This document shows, piece by piece, positions 24,494 through 24,862 of a stretch of 24,862 bases of DNA. The DNA is taken from positions 1 to 24,862 of the forward strand of contig CAZXCQ010000062.1 of the NCBI GenBank assembly GCA_964639275.1, in the 5' to 3' direction. The position numbers were made by a program, and so were the translations under genes. The notes beneath the pieces are model-generated. The model searched no databases and was not told the origin of the DNA. It saw nothing but the letters and a program-made list of their open reading frames with translations. Each line of letters starts with the position of its first letter. Positions within the stretch are counted from its first letter, which is position 1. This DNA is from CAZXCQ01 sp964639275. Lineage in GTDB: Bacteria > Desulfobacterota > DSM-4660 > Desulfatiglandales > Desulfatiglandaceae.

Positions 24494-24521
24494 TTTATAT
24501 AACGATATCAATCGGTTACAA
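24494..24521 (-). promoter_or_regulatory. Candidate promoter of the RND operon
   Basis: On the minus strand TTGTAA (24516-24521, 4 of 6) and TATAAA (24494-24499, 5 of 6) are 16 bases apart. The predicted start is near 24487, about 67 bases before the small ABM-like gene. The surrounding sequence is AT-rich compared with the coding regions, as expected for a promoter. Confidence 0.4.
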
Positions 24522-24536
24522 AACAAGCAGGTTATC

Positions 24537-24556
24537 AACTGTCATATTAGACAGTT
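24537..24556. promoter_or_regulatory. 20-bp inverted repeat upstream of the RND operon
   Basis: AACTGTC-N6-GACAGTT is perfect over 7-base arms and sits 15 bases upstream of the proposed -35. It resembles a TetR-family operator, and a divergent regulator gene may lie beyond the window. On the plus strand it is followed by a T-rich run, so an intrinsic terminator for a rightward transcript is an alternative, but no rightward gene precedes it. Confidence 0.45.
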
Positions 24557-24862
24557 TTTTCTTTTTTATTTGGCAGTTTTGTGTCATGCTGTGTTATATA
24601 TAAAAGCTCTGCTGATGAAAAGATCGGCGGGCAGGGATGGCATTGAGGCTTTAAGCAGCCAGGGAGTTGTTTCTCACAAAAGCACAGAGTTCATTGTTTT
24701 CCTGGTTTTTGTTTTAGGATCGCCGCAACCTGAGTGAGTGAGGCGGACGCACGGGAGGGACGAGATTAGATCCGGCGTGATTCACTTTGAGGGCACAGAG
24801 ATAAAGGCAAAGCGAGGGTAGAACGGTTTTGGATGAAAACAGGTTTTTCCGTCAGGCGACAT
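24557..24862. other. Gene-free right edge
   Basis: These 306 bases hold no gene that I can support. A rightward frame (24435-24737) crosses the operator and has no ribosome site or recognisable domain. An ATG at 24833 stays open to the window end, but with only ten codons and no good ribosome site it cannot be called. The stretch is AT-rich to about 24720 and mixed after that. Confidence 0.4.

Noticed and set aside
24435..24737. A 100-codon plus-strand frame at the right edge
   Set aside because: No ribosome site or family features; it crosses the operator palindrome and the AT-rich promoter region of the RND operon.
1..24862. CRISPR arrays, tRNA or rRNA genes, transposases, integrases, phage genes
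   Set aside because: No regular spaced repeats, no cloverleaf-like sequence and no mobile-element protein were seen on either strand.

Overview
The window reads as chromosomal DNA of a Gram-negative bacterium, most likely a Desulfobacterota (deltaproteobacterium-like) anaerobe. This is inferred from the gene mix (DUF362 protein, BKACE enzyme, HpcH aldolase, AMP-forming acyl-CoA ligase, NAD malic enzyme) and from a palindromic extragenic repeat of the type common in that group. No 16S or other phylogenetic marker is present, so the assignment is tentative. Strong AGGAGG ribosome sites precede most genes and correct several start codons. By eye, the efflux region on the right is GC-richer than the 9.5-12.6 kb stretch.

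Layout. (1) 94-1782, plus strand: a GH13 family sucrose-phosphorylase-like enzyme, with only 93 bases of leader in the window. (2) 1913-13526, minus strand: twelve leftward genes with mostly short gaps. In transcription order from the right they are an MBL-fold lactonase-like hydrolase, an FAH-family hydrolase, an isochorismatase-fold protein that has lost its catalytic triad, an HpcH/HpaI aldolase, a cyclase-family hydrolase, a DUF362 protein, NAD malic enzyme, a 3-hydroxybutyrate-dehydrogenase-like SDR, an AMP-forming acyl-CoA ligase, a small membrane-anchored protein, an alpha/beta hydrolase and a flavin-binding PNPOx-like protein. The first nine look like a catabolic pathway for an unknown lactone-, enol- or amide-containing acid. 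Ring or ester opening would be followed by C-C cleavage to pyruvate-type fragments, with malic enzyme, the SDR and the ligase feeding products into central metabolism. (3) 13945-14805, plus strand: a BKACE (DUF849) enzyme divergent from the lactonase and with its own good sigma70-type promoter. Its expected product, acetoacetate, fits the SDR. (4) 14980-19546, plus strand: an ABC efflux system of MacB/Lol type (ATPase, FtsX-type permease, membrane-anchored periplasmic adaptor). (5) 24420-19620, minus strand: a small ABM-fold protein, an AcrA-like lipoprotein adaptor and an AcrB-like RND pump. The two efflux operons converge on a strong hairpin at 19572-19600. No outer-membrane channel gene is present for either.

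No regulator gene lies in the window, but several regulator-type palindromes do: an IclR-like site before the FAH gene, inverted repeats before the ABC and RND operons, and one next to the ligase promoter. No tRNA, rRNA, CRISPR array, transposase or integrase was seen. The main candidates for new biology are the unassigned catabolic cluster and its triad-less isochorismatase homologue.
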